Assembly (NCBI RefSeq): GCF_040790665.1
Contig: NZ_CP160849.1
Location: 2,567,501 to 2,631,500 of the forward strand
Length of the DNA stretch: 64,000 nucleotides
From: Sulfitobacter pontiacus
GTDB lineage: Bacteria; Pseudomonadota; Alphaproteobacteria; Rhodobacterales; Rhodobacteraceae
Direction: 5' to 3'
The notes under the pieces are model-generated. The model made no database searches and was not told where the DNA came from. It was given only the letters and a program-made list of their open reading frames with translations. The position numbers were made by a program, and so were the translations under genes. Positions 1 to 9,183 of the stretch are shown one piece after another; the first letter of the stretch is position 1; each line of letters begins with the position of its first letter.

Positions 1-113
1 CTGCCATTGACGGCGGTAGCGACTTTCGCGCCGCCAAATCCTTCGGCCTCTAGCAGGGCGGCAAGCGTGGGCGCGTCACTGTCGAGCGGGGCACCGTTAA
101 GCTGTAGTTTCAT
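1..113 (-). CDS. thiS: Sulfur carrier protein ThiS (C-terminal part outside window)
   Basis: The first 37 codons are visible, beginning MKLQLNGAPL and running off the window edge. ThiS is the ubiquitin-like small protein whose C-terminal Gly-Gly is thiocarboxylated to donate sulfur for the thiazole ring of thiamine. The MxLxxNGxPL opening followed by a short helix (TLAALLEAEGF) and VATAVNG is typical of ThiS. The start overlaps the end of thiO by 17 bases, so the two are translationally coupled. Only position, start and this N-terminal pattern support the call; the diagnostic GG tail lies outside the window. Confidence 0.85.
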   Translation of the reverse strand, partial: MKLQLNGAPLDSDAPTLAALLEAEGFGGAKVATAVNG

Positions 114-1092
114 GGAAAATCTCCGGTGTTTTGGCGTCAAGGATCAGGTCCGCCACCATGGTCGCCAGCGCGGGGGCGAGCAGGAAACCGTGGCGATACA
201 GACCGTTGGCGCGGATCAGATTGCCCTGCCGTTCGATGCGCGGCAGGTTGTCGGGGAAGGCGGGGCGGCTGTCGACGCCGATCTCTAGGATCTCGGCCTC
301 GCCAAAGGCGGGGGACAGTGCGTAGGCCGCGCTCAGCAGTTCAAGCACGGACCGGACGCTGGCATGGGCACCGGCGCGGCCTTCGACCATTGTGGCCCCG
401 AGCATGTAAATCCCGTCACCGCGCGGCACGACGTAGATCGGCACACGTGGGTGCAGCACGCGGATGGGGCGGGTGATCTCGATGTCGGGGCAGGACAGCA
501 GCGCCATTTCCCCCTTCACGCCGCGCAAATCAGGCAGATCGGCGCGCGCGTGATAGCCGCGGCAATCAACGACGAGGCCGTCTTGCGCCAGCGCTTCGGG
601 ATCGGCCTCGCCTTGTTCGAAACTGGCCCCATCGGCCACCAGCCCGCGCCACAGCTCTGCCAGCGCAATGCGGGGCGACAGGTGGGCCTCGGTCTGGAAA
701 TAGAGCCCTTTGGCAAAGCGGTCGCCAAGGTCGGGTTCAAGCGCCGTGATCTCCGCGCCGGTCAGGGTTTGGTGGCTTGTCGTGCGACGGGCAAAGCGGG
801 TCAGATCGCTGCTGTCCCGCGCCGGAGAGATCACAAGCGACCCGCGTCGGCGCAGCGATGTGGTGCGCTGCCCCCACCAATCTGCGGCGCTTTGGCCCAG
901 CCGGATCACGGGTTCCTCGGCGCTTTCACTTTCGCAAAACGGGGCGAGCATGCCGCCAGCCCACCAAGAACACCCTTGCGGGCCGGGCTGGCGGGCGCGG
1001 TCGATCAGATGCACGCGCATCCCGCGGTCCAGCAAGACACGCGCGGTACACAGCCCCGCGACGCCCGCGCCGATGATGGTGACCTGCGTCAT
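97..1092 (-). CDS. thiO: Glycine oxidase ThiO (FAD-dependent)
   Basis: A 331-residue FAD-dependent oxidase of the DAO family. In thiamine synthesis it oxidises glycine to the imine (dehydroglycine) that thiazole synthase ThiG uses. The N-terminus carries the dinucleotide-binding motif GAGVAGLCTAR at residues 8-18, and the C-terminal region has the DAO-type ending ANGLYRHGFLLAPALA. The start overlaps the thiD stop in an ATGA arrangement and the end overlaps the thiS start, so it sits in the middle of a tightly coupled thiD-thiO-thiS operon. Length is somewhat shorter than many ThiO proteins (about 360), without an obvious missing domain. Use of ThiO fits an aerobic organism, as anaerobes tend to use ThiH. 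Confidence 0.9.
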   Translation of the reverse strand: MTQVTIIGAGVAGLCTARVLLDRGMRVHLIDRARQPGPQGCSWWAGGMLAPFCESESAEEPVIRLGQSAADWWGQRTTSLRRRGSLVISPARDSSDLTRFARRTTSHQTLTGAEITALEPDLGDRFAKGLYFQTEAHLSPRIALAELWRGLVADGASFEQGEADPEALAQDGLVVDCRGYHARADLPDLRGVKGEMALLSCPDIEITRPIRVLHPRVPIYVVPRGDGIYMLGATMVEGRAGAHASVRSVLELLSAAYALSPAFGEAEILEIGVDSRPAFPDNLPRIERQGNLIRANGLYRHGFLLAPALATMVADLILDAKTPEIFHETTA

Positions 1093-1895
1093 GACCAGAC
1101 CGCGTGGAAGTGATGCACCGGCCCGTGGCCCGTGCCGATCTCAAGTTGATCCGCGGCGATGATGGCGCGGTGCAGATAGTCATGGGCGGCCTGTACCGCC
1201 GCGCCAAGGGGGTTGCCGTGGGCCAACCCCGCGGCGATGGCCGCGGCGTAGGTGCATCCCGTCCCGTGGGTATTGCGCGTGTCGATGCGCGGCGCGCTGA
1301 GCCATGTGACACGCTCTGCGGTGACCAGCGCGTCGCTACAGATATTGCCCGCGCTATGGCCGCCCTTCATCAGCACCGCCTTCGGCCCCATCTTTAGCAG
1401 CGCGCGGGCCTGCGTGACCATCTGGTCGGCGCTGTCGGCCTCGGGCTGGTTCAACAGGCGGGCGGCTTCGGGCAGGTTGGGGGTCAGCAGATCGGCGCGC
1501 GGCAGGATATCCGCGACCAGCGCTGCGACGGCGTCTTCTTGCAACAGCGCATCGCCGGATTTTGCGATCATCACCGGATCGACCACGATGGCCCCCCGAA
1601 ACGCGGAGAGCGCAGCGGCCACCGCCTGAATAATCTGCGGAGAAAACAACATGCCCAGTTTGATCGACTGCACCGAAAGATCGGACAGCACCGCATCGAT
1701 CTGGGCCGCGACGATGGGGGCGGGGATCTCGTGTACCGCGCTGACGCTGCGCGTGTTCTGCGCGGTCACGGCGGTGATCACGCTGGCGGCATAGACACCA
1801 TTGGCCGACATCGCCTTGATATCGGCCTGAATACCGGCACCGCCGCCGCTGTCGGATCCGGCGATGGTCAGGGAAATGGGGGTCGTCTTGGTCAC
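1089..1895 (-). CDS. thiD: Hydroxymethylpyrimidine/phosphomethylpyrimidine kinase ThiD
   Basis: A 268-residue ribokinase-fold enzyme that phosphorylates HMP and HMP-phosphate to HMP-diphosphate, the pyrimidine half of thiamine. The N-terminal SDSGGGAGIQADIK (residues 14-27) is the ThiD signature, and the C-terminal NTHGTGCTYAAAIAAG holds the anion hole and catalytic Asp/Cys region (here GTGCT). It is the first gene of the operon, with its start about 80 bases downstream of the TPP riboswitch on the same strand. It has usual length and no fused ThiE domain. Confidence 0.95.
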   Translation of the reverse strand: MTKTTPISLTIAGSDSGGGAGIQADIKAMSANGVYAASVITAVTAQNTRSVSAVHEIPAPIVAAQIDAVLSDLSVQSIKLGMLFSPQIIQAVAAALSAFRGAIVVDPVMIAKSGDALLQEDAVAALVADILPRADLLTPNLPEAARLLNQPEADSADQMVTQARALLKMGPKAVLMKGGHSAGNICSDALVTAERVTWLSAPRIDTRNTHGTGCTYAAAIAAGLAHGNPLGAAVQAAHDYLHRAIIAADQLEIGTGHGPVHHFHAVWS

Positions 1896-1973
1896 ATGCT
1901 CGCCTTTCGGTGGTGGGCAAGCAGACGCAAGAATGAGCTTTGTGGCGTGGACCTAAGGCCGATGCACAAAGAT

Positions 1974-2060
1974 ACCCGTTCCCTACGCCGGTATTGCCCG
2001 GATCAGGTTCGACGGGTCGGTGCACGCACCTCTCAGCCCCCTAGGGCACCCCGACGGATA
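1974..2060 (-). promoter_or_regulatory. TPP riboswitch (THI element)
   Basis: Read on the minus strand, the element contains the conserved pieces in order: CGGGGTGCCC, GGCTGAGA, then AACCTGATCCGGGCAATACC and GGCGTAGGGAACGG. The CCGT at the start and ACGG at the end can pair as stem P1. It lies upstream of thiD and is expected to turn the thi operon down when thiamine pyrophosphate is abundant. Exact ends are approximate because P1 was paired by eye. Confidence 0.95.
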
Positions 2061-2623
2061 GATGTTGGAACTGCGGCCCCCGTGGGGGTGTGCAGCGTCG
2101 TTGCTTTAGGCGTAGCCAAGTTCGGCAAACGGTGCAAGCCGCAAAATATTCAACCAAAGGTGGCGATATTTTGGGCAAAACGGGTGCGGTTTGGACAGCT
2201 CTCCTGACGCTTGTCAGCCGAAACAACGCCTCGTAACCCAAAGCAACGTAACGTCACATTTCCCATATTCTGCGGTGTTAACCCTTTGGCATCAGCAAAC
2301 TAGGGGTGATCGCGCAAAGACCCCGCGTGGCTGCGGTATCAAGTTCTGTTCTGCGGTATTGGCATCGAAATATCTTGCCCCTAGGCTGATTGACAGATTG
2401 AGTCGGATACCCTCGGGAGGAGGGGGCCGACACTCGGGGGGATGCGTTTTCTGGCCCGTTTTACGGGTCATACCGGACGCGTCGCGACAAGCATTGGGAG
2501 GTGCTGCGTGACATCTGCAAAGATCACATCTGCGTCCTGCGCATGGGCATCCGCAGCTTTTGCGGTGCCCGTGATCCTGCGATCCCGAACAATCCAAAGA
2601 TGTACAACAGGGAGAGAGACCAC
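2061..2623. other. Intergenic region between the divergent thi operon and TRAP operon
   Basis: About 560 bases without a convincing gene. The left part must hold the thi promoter on the minus strand, the right part the TRAP promoter on the plus strand. A TTGACA hexamer occurs near 2390, but no good -10 is seen at 16-18 bases. The short repeat CTGCGGT occurs three times between about 2270 and 2360. Short open frames here lack ribosome binding sites. Confidence 0.5.
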
Positions 2624-3814
2624 ATGAAGAATATGACACGTTTTGCCAAGGCCGCTGTCGGGTCCTTTGCGGTATCCATGGCGCTTTCGGGCGTCGCGAT
2701 GGCGCAGGAGTATGAGTGGCCGCGCATGCTCGTGATTGCCACGCCGGGCACGTCGACAGGCAGCTTTGCCTCGACCAACGGTTGGGGGCCTGCGTTGCAA
2801 AAGGAAACCGGCACCACCGTGCGGATCGTTCCCGAAGACAGCGAGCCTATGCGCTACAAACGTTTGACCGACCGCGAAGATATCGCGATCGCGTCGGTTT
2901 CCGCGTCGGAAATGGCGTTGCAAGCGGAAGGGGTCGGCGGCTACGCCTCGGCGAAACCCATGCCGCAGCGGATCTTGTGGCACCACAACGACACGCCTTG
3001 GGGCTTTGTTGTGGCTGGCGATTCCGAGCTGCAAAGCCTTGAAGACATTGGCAAAGGCGGCGTGCGTGTCACCTCTGGCGTGTTCTCGCCCGCGATTGTC
3101 TCTGCGATCACACAGGCCCTGCCTGCCTTTATCGGCATGACGCCAGAAGAAGCACAGGAAAAGATCGAATTCGTCCCGGCCTCCAGCTACGGTGAAAACT
3201 GTCGTTCGGTTGTCGAGGGGAAGTCCGATGTGGCCTATTGCTCGCCGATCTCTTCCGTTCTGTCCGAAATGGAAGGCGCACCGGGCAGCATTCGCTGGCT
3301 GCCGATGGACCCCGCCAACAAAGAAGGCTGGGACGGCTACCTCAGCTACCGCCCCATGACGATCCCTTCGACCATCTCTATGGGGGTGAGCACCGCCAAA
3401 GGTGTCGAATCCATGACGTCGAACTTCGTCTATGCCGTGCCGGTCACCGCAGAAGAGGATTTCGTCTATAACATGGCGAAGTGGATGAATGAATCCCACG
3501 ACAACTACAAAGGATCGCACGCGCTGGCGACCCGCATGTCGCTGGAGCATTTCCGCAACTTCCTGGATGCCAACCCGATCCCTGTGCACGAAGGCACGGT
3601 GAAATACCTGCGTGAAATCGGGGCGTGGACCGAAGAAGACGATGCCTGGAACAACGAGGCCATCGAGAAGATGGACGCGTGGATCGCGGCACGCAACGCC
3701 GGCATGAAAGAGGCGATGGAGCAGGGCGTCGAGATGAATTTCGAGAACCAGGAGTATCTCGACATTCTGGCCAAGCACACCGACGGGCTGGAGCCGTTCC
3801 GCTCGCGTCTGTAA
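2624..3814 (+). CDS. TRAP transporter solute-binding protein, TAXI family
   Basis: A 396-residue periplasmic binding protein. The start at 2624 was chosen over an upstream in-frame ATG because it follows GGAGAG at 2611 and begins a good signal peptide (KNMTRFAKAA, then a hydrophobic stretch, ending in GVAMAQ). The mature start runs into a TPGTSTGSF segment, typical of TAXI proteins, which have a fold related to glutamate-binding proteins. It delivers an unknown carboxylate-type substrate to the membrane subunit encoded 101 bases downstream, and the two form an operon. The protein is longer than the common 320-residue TAXI proteins. The substrate cannot be told from sequence. Confidence 0.88.
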   Translation: MKNMTRFAKAAVGSFAVSMALSGVAMAQEYEWPRMLVIATPGTSTGSFASTNGWGPALQKETGTTVRIVPEDSEPMRYKRLTDREDIAIASVSASEMALQAEGVGGYASAKPMPQRILWHHNDTPWGFVVAGDSELQSLEDIGKGGVRVTSGVFSPAIVSAITQALPAFIGMTPEEAQEKIEFVPASSYGENCRSVVEGKSDVAYCSPISSVLSEMEGAPGSIRWLPMDPANKEGWDGYLSYRPMTIPSTISMGVSTAKGVESMTSNFVYAVPVTAEEDFVYNMAKWMNESHDNYKGSHALATRMSLEHFRNFLDANPIPVHEGTVKYLREIGAWTEEDDAWNNEAIEKMDAWIAARNAGMKEAMEQGVEMNFENQEYLDILAKHTDGLEPFRSRL

Positions 3815-3915
3815 CGCCGCGCCGGACCGTCATCGACGGCATAAGACAGGACGGAGCACAACGTGCTCCGTCCTCCTAAGACACTGCCACAGCGCCCTTA
3901 TTTTCAGGATCATCC

Positions 3916-5853
3916 ATGTCAGCAACACAACACCCTCCGGCGGCTGAAACGGCTGTCGAACCCTCGTCCGAGACGACGCGACTGGGGGGATTATTCTCGT
4001 TCACCAGCATCGCTTTTGTGTTGCTGTGTACCTTTGGCCTCGGGATGGGGCTGGCCTATGTATTCGGCGTTCCCATCGGCGGGCGGCGCCTGATCGAGGG
4101 GCAGTACTACTGGGTCTTCATCGGCACCTTCCTTGCGGCGGCGTTCATCGCGCTGCCAGCGGTGAAATCGCACACCCATGTACCGATCTATGACATCGTG
4201 GCGGCCGCCGTGGGCTTTGGCATCTGCATGTGGTTTTCCATGTATGCATGGGAGATCGTGCAGGCGGGCTGGACCAATTTCTACGCGGGCGTCGTGCTTT
4301 GGCTGCTGATGCTTGAAGTCGCGCGCCGGTCGGGGGGCATCCCCTTCTTGCTCGTGGTGCTGGTGCTGGGGCTTTACCCGCTGGTGGCCGATTACTTCCC
4401 CGGTTTGCTGATGGGCATCCCCTATACGTTTGAACGCATGATCGAGGCGCATGTCTTCCGCACCGAAGGGTTGATGGGCATCACCACCAAGATCGTGGCC
4501 GAGATCGTGCTGGGCTTTCTGGTCTTTGCGGGCGTGCTGATCGCCACGGGGGCGGGGCAGTTCTTTATCGATCTGGCCAATGCGGGCTTTGGCAAGTACC
4601 GCGGCGGTCCAGCGAAAGTATCGATCGTGGCCAGCGCCTTTTTCGGGTCGCTGTCGGGGTCGATTTTCTCGAACATCGCGGGCACCGGGTCGATCACCAT
4701 TCCGACCATGAAAAAGGTCGGCTACCCGCCTCATTACGCTGGCGCGATCGAGGCCTGTGCCTCGACCGGCGGGGTGGTGATGCCGCCGGTGATGGGGGCG
4801 ATTGCCTTTGTCATGGCGATCACCATCGGTGTGGATTACGCGACCGTGATGGTGGCCGCGATCCTGCCGTCGGTGTTGTTCTACTTTGGCCTGATCCTGC
4901 AAGTCGACGCCTATGCCGCGCGCAAGGGGCTGGTGGGGATGAAACCCGAAAACCTGCCCTCGGCCCGCGAGGTGATGAAGCGCGGCTGGCCCTTCCTGCT
5001 GGTCATGATCTTTCTGGTCTGGGGCCTGCTGTATATGCGGTGGGAATATTACGCCCCGTGGTACGCCAGTGCGCTGATGATCGCGCTGAGCTTCCTGCAA
5101 CGCGAGACCATGATGACACCTGCGCGCATCTTTGAAACGCTGCGCCAAGTGGGCACGCTGGTCACACAGACCGCAGCGATCATCCTGCCGATCGCCTTTG
5201 TGGTCAGCGCCTTGACCATCACCGGTGTGACAGGGTCGATGACCTCGGGGCTGGTCGCTTTGGGCGGGGATAACGTCTATCTCGTGATCGCGCTTGGGGT
5301 TTTGGCCTGCTTTATCATGGGCATGGCGGGGCTTGCGATTGTGGCCTACATCTTCCTTGCGGTGACGCTGGCACCCGCGATCATCGAAATCGGCGGGTTG
5401 AACACGGTCGCGGTGCACTTCTTCATCGTCTACTACGCGATGCTGTCGGTGATCACGCCTCCGGTAGGGGCTGCGGCGTTTCTGGCGGCGACGATTGCGG
5501 GGGCCAAGCCGATGCTGACCTCCTTCACCGCGATGCGGCTGGGGGTGGTGATCTACTTTGTGCCGCTGTTCTTCCTGTTCCAGCCTGCGCTGGTGCTGCA
5601 GGGCGATCTGACGCCGCTGGTCTATGTGCTGCCGTCGATCATCATCGGCATCACGCTGCTGTCCGGCGGGCTTGAGGGCTATCTGCTGGGCGTCGGTATG
5701 GTGCGGCCTTGGCTGCGCCTGCCGCTGGGGATCGCGGGCTTTGCCTTCAGCTTTCCGGGGCTGACGACGACGCTGGTCGCGGGGGTCGCCTCGGCCGTGC
5801 TTGTCGCGGTGATCTGGCGTGACAACCGCAACGGCGTGGTTGCGGTCCCTTAA
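3916..5853 (+). CDS. TRAP transporter fused permease (DctQM type, TAXI-associated)
   Basis: A 645-residue integral membrane protein joining a DctQ-like four-helix part at the N-terminus (roughly residues 30-150) with the large DctM-like 12-helix part. TAXI systems normally have this fused form. Glycine-rich segments such as FGSLSGSIFSNIAGTGSITI (around 250) and STGGVVMPPVMG (around 290) mark the DctM core, and VITPPVGAAAF (around 515) marks its second repeat. These transporters use ion gradients rather than ATP. It pairs with the binding protein directly upstream. Confidence 0.92.
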   Translation: MSATQHPPAAETAVEPSSETTRLGGLFSFTSIAFVLLCTFGLGMGLAYVFGVPIGGRRLIEGQYYWVFIGTFLAAAFIALPAVKSHTHVPIYDIVAAAVGFGICMWFSMYAWEIVQAGWTNFYAGVVLWLLMLEVARRSGGIPFLLVVLVLGLYPLVADYFPGLLMGIPYTFERMIEAHVFRTEGLMGITTKIVAEIVLGFLVFAGVLIATGAGQFFIDLANAGFGKYRGGPAKVSIVASAFFGSLSGSIFSNIAGTGSITIPTMKKVGYPPHYAGAIEACASTGGVVMPPVMGAIAFVMAITIGVDYATVMVAAILPSVLFYFGLILQVDAYAARKGLVGMKPENLPSAREVMKRGWPFLLVMIFLVWGLLYMRWEYYAPWYASALMIALSFLQRETMMTPARIFETLRQVGTLVTQTAAIILPIAFVVSALTITGVTGSMTSGLVALGGDNVYLVIALGVLACFIMGMAGLAIVAYIFLAVTLAPAIIEIGGLNTVAVHFFIVYYAMLSVITPPVGAAAFLAATIAGAKPMLTSFTAMRLGVVIYFVPLFFLFQPALVLQGDLTPLVYVLPSIIIGITLLSGGLEGYLLGVGMVRPWLRLPLGIAGFAFSFPGLTTTLVAGVASAVLVAVIWRDNRNGVVAVP

Positions 5854-5858
5854 GATTG

Positions 5859-5884
5859 GGCGCGCGGGGACATCCCCGCGCGCC
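5859..5884. terminator. Strong GC hairpin between converging genes
   Basis: GGCGCGCGGGG and CCCCGCGCGCC form a perfect 11-base-pair stem with a 4-base loop, between the TRAP permease stop and the arsJ stop. There is no T-run on either side, so it may act as a bidirectional RNA end or 3' stabiliser rather than a classic intrinsic terminator. Confidence 0.65.
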
Positions 5885-5889
5885 GCAGT

Positions 5890-7143
5890 TCATGACGTTT
5901 GCGAAGGGCGCAGCTGTGCCGTCCCCAAGGCGCTCAGCGCCAGCATCAGCGCCGCGGTGCCAAGACACAGCGCCAGCCCCCCCAGTTGATAGGTGAAGCC
6001 TGACAAAAGCGTGCCTACCAACCGACCGGCCGCGTTGGACATATAGTAGAACCCCACATCCATCGTGACCCGCTTTGCATCCGTAAAGCTGAGGATCAGA
6101 TAGGAATGAAGCGCCGAATTCACCGCGAAAATCGCACCGAACACCAGCAAACCGATGACAATCGTGACCGTCAACGCGGGGGAAGGCGCAGGCGTGATCC
6201 AGACCAGCGCGGCAAGCACGGCAGGCACGACGACCAGCGCAAGGTTCCAGTGGCGGGCCTGCGCGAGCGTGTCGCCCTCGGTCCGGCCTGTGGCCCGCAG
6301 TATCTTCGGGGCCCAGCCTTGCACGGCCCCATAGAGGATCGTCCACACCGCCATAAAGCTGCCGATCATAAAGAAAGCCTCCCGCTTGCTTTCGACGCTG
6401 CCATCGGAGAGCACGGCGTAGAAATAGATCGGGATGCCCACGACAAACCACACGTCGCGCGCCCCGAAGAGGAACAGCCGTGCGGCGCTCAGCCAGTTGA
6501 TATTGCGGTTCTTGGACAGGACTTCGGTAAACTTGGCATCCTTGCGCCCCACCGGCAGGCCCGCGGGCATACCGATGATGACGCCGATCAGGATCACAAA
6601 CAGGATCGCCGCCATCACCAGCGTCGACGGCACAAACCCCAGCAGCGCCAGCATCCCCGCACCCAGCAGAAAGCCAGCGCCCTTGACCGCGTTCTTCGAT
6701 CCGGTGAGCAGTGCGACCCAGCGGAACAAGCCGCCCCCCGTGGTGGGGGCCAGCAGCTTGACCGCGGATTTAGAGCTCATCTTGGCCAGATCCTTGGCCA
6801 CGCCCGACAGCCCCTGCACCAGCATGACAAAGACGACCGAGGCGGCGACGCTCCATGCCGGATCAAGCTGTGTCAGCGCCAGCAGCGCGACCACTTGCAA
6901 CGACAGCCCCGCATAGAGCGTCGAGGTCAGCCCGAAGCGCGCCGCGATCCAGCCCGCCGACAGGTTGGTGACCACGCCCGCGATCTCGTAGAGCACAAAC
7001 AGATAGGCCAGCTGTACCGGAGAGAACCCGAGCGTGTGAAAATGCAGCAGCACCAGCATCCGCAGCGCGCCATCGGTCAGCATAAAGGCCCAATAGGCGG
7101 CGGTGACAGTGATATAGGCGGTAAAACCGGCAGGGCGTGTCAC
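5890..7143 (-). CDS. arsJ: Organoarsenical efflux transporter ArsJ (MFS family)
   Basis: A 417-residue major facilitator protein. ArsJ exports 1-arseno-3-phosphoglycerate, the unstable product made when GAPDH uses arsenate in place of phosphate; it then breaks down outside, so arsenate is removed. The N-terminal [20 protein letters not shown] and the following [19 protein letters not shown] are characteristic of ArsJ rather than of generic MFS pumps. It overlaps the GAPDH gene by 4 bases, the gene order expected for this pathway. About 12 membrane segments can be traced. The call is supported by both sequence and context. Confidence 0.9.
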   Translation of the reverse strand: MTRPAGFTAYITVTAAYWAFMLTDGALRMLVLLHFHTLGFSPVQLAYLFVLYEIAGVVTNLSAGWIAARFGLTSTLYAGLSLQVVALLALTQLDPAWSVAASVVFVMLVQGLSGVAKDLAKMSSKSAVKLLAPTTGGGLFRWVALLTGSKNAVKGAGFLLGAGMLALLGFVPSTLVMAAILFVILIGVIIGMPAGLPVGRKDAKFTEVLSKNRNINWLSAARLFLFGARDVWFVVGIPIYFYAVLSDGSVESKREAFFMIGSFMAVWTILYGAVQGWAPKILRATGRTEGDTLAQARHWNLALVVVPAVLAALVWITPAPSPALTVTIVIGLLVFGAIFAVNSALHSYLILSFTDAKRVTMDVGFYYMSNAAGRLVGTLLSGFTYQLGGLALCLGTAALMLALSALGTAQLRPSQTS

Positions 7144-8138
7144 AGCTGGCCGCCCACCATCAGCGCCACATCCACCAGACGGTACGCATAGCCCATTTCA
7201 TTGTCATACCACGCATAGACTTTGACCTGTGTGCCATTCACCACCATCGTCGATGGCGCATCCACGATCCCGCTGCGGGTATCATTGGTGTAATCCGACG
7301 ACACGAGCGGGCGTTCCTCAAAGCCCAGAATGCCCTTTAGCGACCCCTCGGCGGCGGTTTTGAACAGGGCGTTGACCTCTTCCACACTCGTCTCACGCTC
7401 CACCTCGAACACGCAATCGGTGATCGACGCGTTCAGCAGCGGCACCCGCACGGCGTGGCCGTTCAGCTTGCCGGTCAATTCAGGATAGATCAGCGTGATC
7501 GCCGTGGCGGACCCCGTGGTGGTGGGGATCAGGTTGGTCAGCGCCGATCGGGCGCGGCGCATGTCCTTGGCGGGGCGGTCCACGATGGTTTGCGTGTTGG
7601 TCACGTCATGGATCGTGGTGATCGACCCGTGTTTGATCCCGATGCCTTCCAGCAGCACTTTGACAACGGGGGCGAGGCAGTTGGTGGTGCAGCTCGCCGC
7701 GGTGACGATGCTGTGCGTGGCTGGATCATAGGTGTCGTCGTTCACGCCATAGACGATATTCGCCGTCGGCCCGTCCTTGACGGGGGCAGAGACAACAACC
7801 TTTTTCACGCCCGCCTCGAAATAGGGGGCAAGCTTGGCCTCTGTCTTGAACGCACCGGTGCAGTCGATCACCACATCCACCCCCTCCAGCGGCAGGTCTG
7901 TGATCGATTTGGTGCTGGTCACGGGGATACGCGTGCCATCGATGGTGATCGCATGATCTTCTGCGCTGAAGGTCGCAGGCCAGCGCCCGTGAACGGAATC
8001 AAATTCGAGCAGATGGGCGTGCATCTCGGGGTCGCCAACGGCGTCGTTGATAAAGGCGATCTTGGCCCCCTGTTCCAGCAAGGGCCGCAGGGCGAGTTTT
8101 CCGATGCGGCCAAGGCCGTTCAAAGCATAGGTTGTCAT
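7140..8138 (-). CDS. ArsJ-associated glyceraldehyde-3-phosphate dehydrogenase
   Basis: A 332-residue GAPDH with the NAD-binding GLGRIGK at residues 8-14 and the catalytic [10 protein letters not shown] around residue 150. In ars cassettes such a dedicated GAPDH makes 1-arseno-3-phosphoglycerate from glyceraldehyde-3-phosphate and arsenate, and ArsJ exports it. It is flanked by arsJ (4-base overlap) and the arsR-arsC fusion (6-base gap). Its placement away from pgk or other glycolytic genes supports the arsenic role rather than central glycolysis. The enzyme should also accept phosphate, so a metabolic side role cannot be excluded. Confidence 0.9.
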   Translation of the reverse strand: MTTYALNGLGRIGKLALRPLLEQGAKIAFINDAVGDPEMHAHLLEFDSVHGRWPATFSAEDHAITIDGTRIPVTSTKSITDLPLEGVDVVIDCTGAFKTEAKLAPYFEAGVKKVVVSAPVKDGPTANIVYGVNDDTYDPATHSIVTAASCTTNCLAPVVKVLLEGIGIKHGSITTIHDVTNTQTIVDRPAKDMRRARSALTNLIPTTTGSATAITLIYPELTGKLNGHAVRVPLLNASITDCVFEVERETSVEEVNALFKTAAEGSLKGILGFEERPLVSSDYTNDTRSGIVDAPSTMVVNGTQVKVYAWYDNEMGYAYRLVDVALMVGGQL

Positions 8139-8144
8139 GGTGGT

Positions 8145-8987
8145 TTATCCTGTGGTCACTGGGTCGGCCCCGATGGCATCGACCCGTTTTTGCAATGCAG
8201 CGCGGTCCAGCGCTTCGAAAGGCAGGGCGGTAAAGGCCAGCAGCCGGTTGTGCAGCGCGCCATATGTCTGTTGGAAGGCCAGCCGGCGTTCCGCTTCTGT
8301 CCCTTCGGCTTTGACGGGATCGGGCATGCCCCAATGCCCCGACACAGGCTGGCCGGGCCAGGTGGGACATTCCTCGTTTGCGGCGTGGTCACAGACGGTA
8401 AAGACGAAATCCATCTGCGGCGCATCGGCGGTCTGGAATTCAGAGATATGTTTGGACCGCAGCGCATCGATGCTGTGGCCCTTGGCGTGCAGCATCTCGA
8501 CCGCAAGGGGGTTAAGCTCGGACCGGGGCAGGGTGCCCGCGGAATAGGCGGTGAACCGGTCGCCCGCCATGTCCCGCAGGATCGTCTCTGCAAAGATGGA
8601 ACGGGCGGAGTTGCCGGTACATACGAAAAGCACGTTGAATTTTGTCTGGGTCATCATCTGCGTCCTGTTAATGAGGTCAGAGAACGGGGGCGGGCAGAGA
8701 TCAGCGCGCCCCCGACAACAATCCACGAACAACCCCGATACGACCTCGCCCGCCGCATCAAGGTTGATGGTATACAAGAGCCGCGTCCCGTCGCGCCGCT
8801 GCGAGATCAGCCCGACTTGCGTCAGCGCCGACAGATATACCGACGCCGTGCTGGATTTCAGCGCCAACACCTGCGCGATTTCCCCCGCAGGCAATGCATC
8901 GGGATAGCGCCGCATCAGCAGCCGAAACACGGCCAGGCGCTGTGGGTGGCTAAGGGTGGCGAGTCGGTCTGTGAGTAGTGCTTCCAT
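8145..8987 (-). CDS. ArsR-type repressor fused to ArsC-type arsenate reductase
   Basis: A 280-residue protein in one continuous frame. Residues 1-85 form a winged-helix ArsR domain (SHPQRLAVFRLL, then the recognition region ALKSSTASVYLSAL). Residues 90-98 hold a Cys-Cys-(6)-Cys motif (C90, C91, C98), a likely As(III) site resembling the C-terminal site of Acidithiobacillus-type ArsR (C95, C96, C102). Residues 113-280 are a low-molecular-weight phosphatase-type ArsC with the CX5R loop CTGNSAR (C123, R129) and a second cysteine pair in VCDHAANEEC. A Met pair at 111-112 could start a separate ArsC, but no clear ribosome site favours this. It is first in the cassette and probably regulates it. 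Confidence 0.88.
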   Translation of the reverse strand: MEALLTDRLATLSHPQRLAVFRLLMRRYPDALPAGEIAQVLALKSSTASVYLSALTQVGLISQRRDGTRLLYTINLDAAGEVVSGLFVDCCRGRADLCPPPFSDLINRTQMMTQTKFNVLFVCTGNSARSIFAETILRDMAGDRFTAYSAGTLPRSELNPLAVEMLHAKGHSIDALRSKHISEFQTADAPQMDFVFTVCDHAANEECPTWPGQPVSGHWGMPDPVKAEGTEAERRLAFQQTYGALHNRLLAFTALPFEALDRAALQKRVDAIGADPVTTG

Positions 8988-9007
8988 ATTTCATGAATAT
9001 GTGAAAT
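8988..9007. promoter_or_regulatory. Candidate ArsR operator abutting the arsR-arsC start
   Basis: An inverted repeat ATTTCA - 8 bases - TGAAAT lies directly upstream of the start codon (8985-8987), with TTCATGAA nested inside. AT-rich dyads of this form are common ArsR operators, and binding here would block the cassette promoter or ribosome site. Assignment is by position and symmetry only. Confidence 0.5.
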
Positions 9008-9183
9008 ACAGATCAGGCGTCAACACCTCTCTTCGATCCCGCCAAAGGTTTTTTTGCCGCGGGGGTGCGTTCTTGGTGACGTGGCGTTTCAGGGGCAGGG
9101 TGTCTTGCGCGCCCTTGGCTTTGCGGGCATCGATTGGGAAACAGCGCGCCCGCGCGCGGTGACAGACGTATAAAGGACCCGAC

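Noticed and set aside
2041..2241. Small protein gene upstream of the thi operon
   Set aside because: The 66-codon minus-strand frame overlaps the riboswitch leader and has no ribosome site.
3991..5418. 475-codon His/Asp-rich minus-strand frame
   Set aside because: Antisense to the TRAP permease; the composition comes from reverse-reading hydrophobic codons.
8145..8659. ArsC as a separate gene starting at Met111/Met112
   Set aside because: The frame is continuous with ArsR and no clear ribosome site precedes the internal Met codons; kept as a fusion with the alternative noted.
7455..8978. 507-codon plus-strand frame across the ars cassette
   Set aside because: Antisense to GAPDH and the ArsR-ArsC gene, which have full catalytic motifs.
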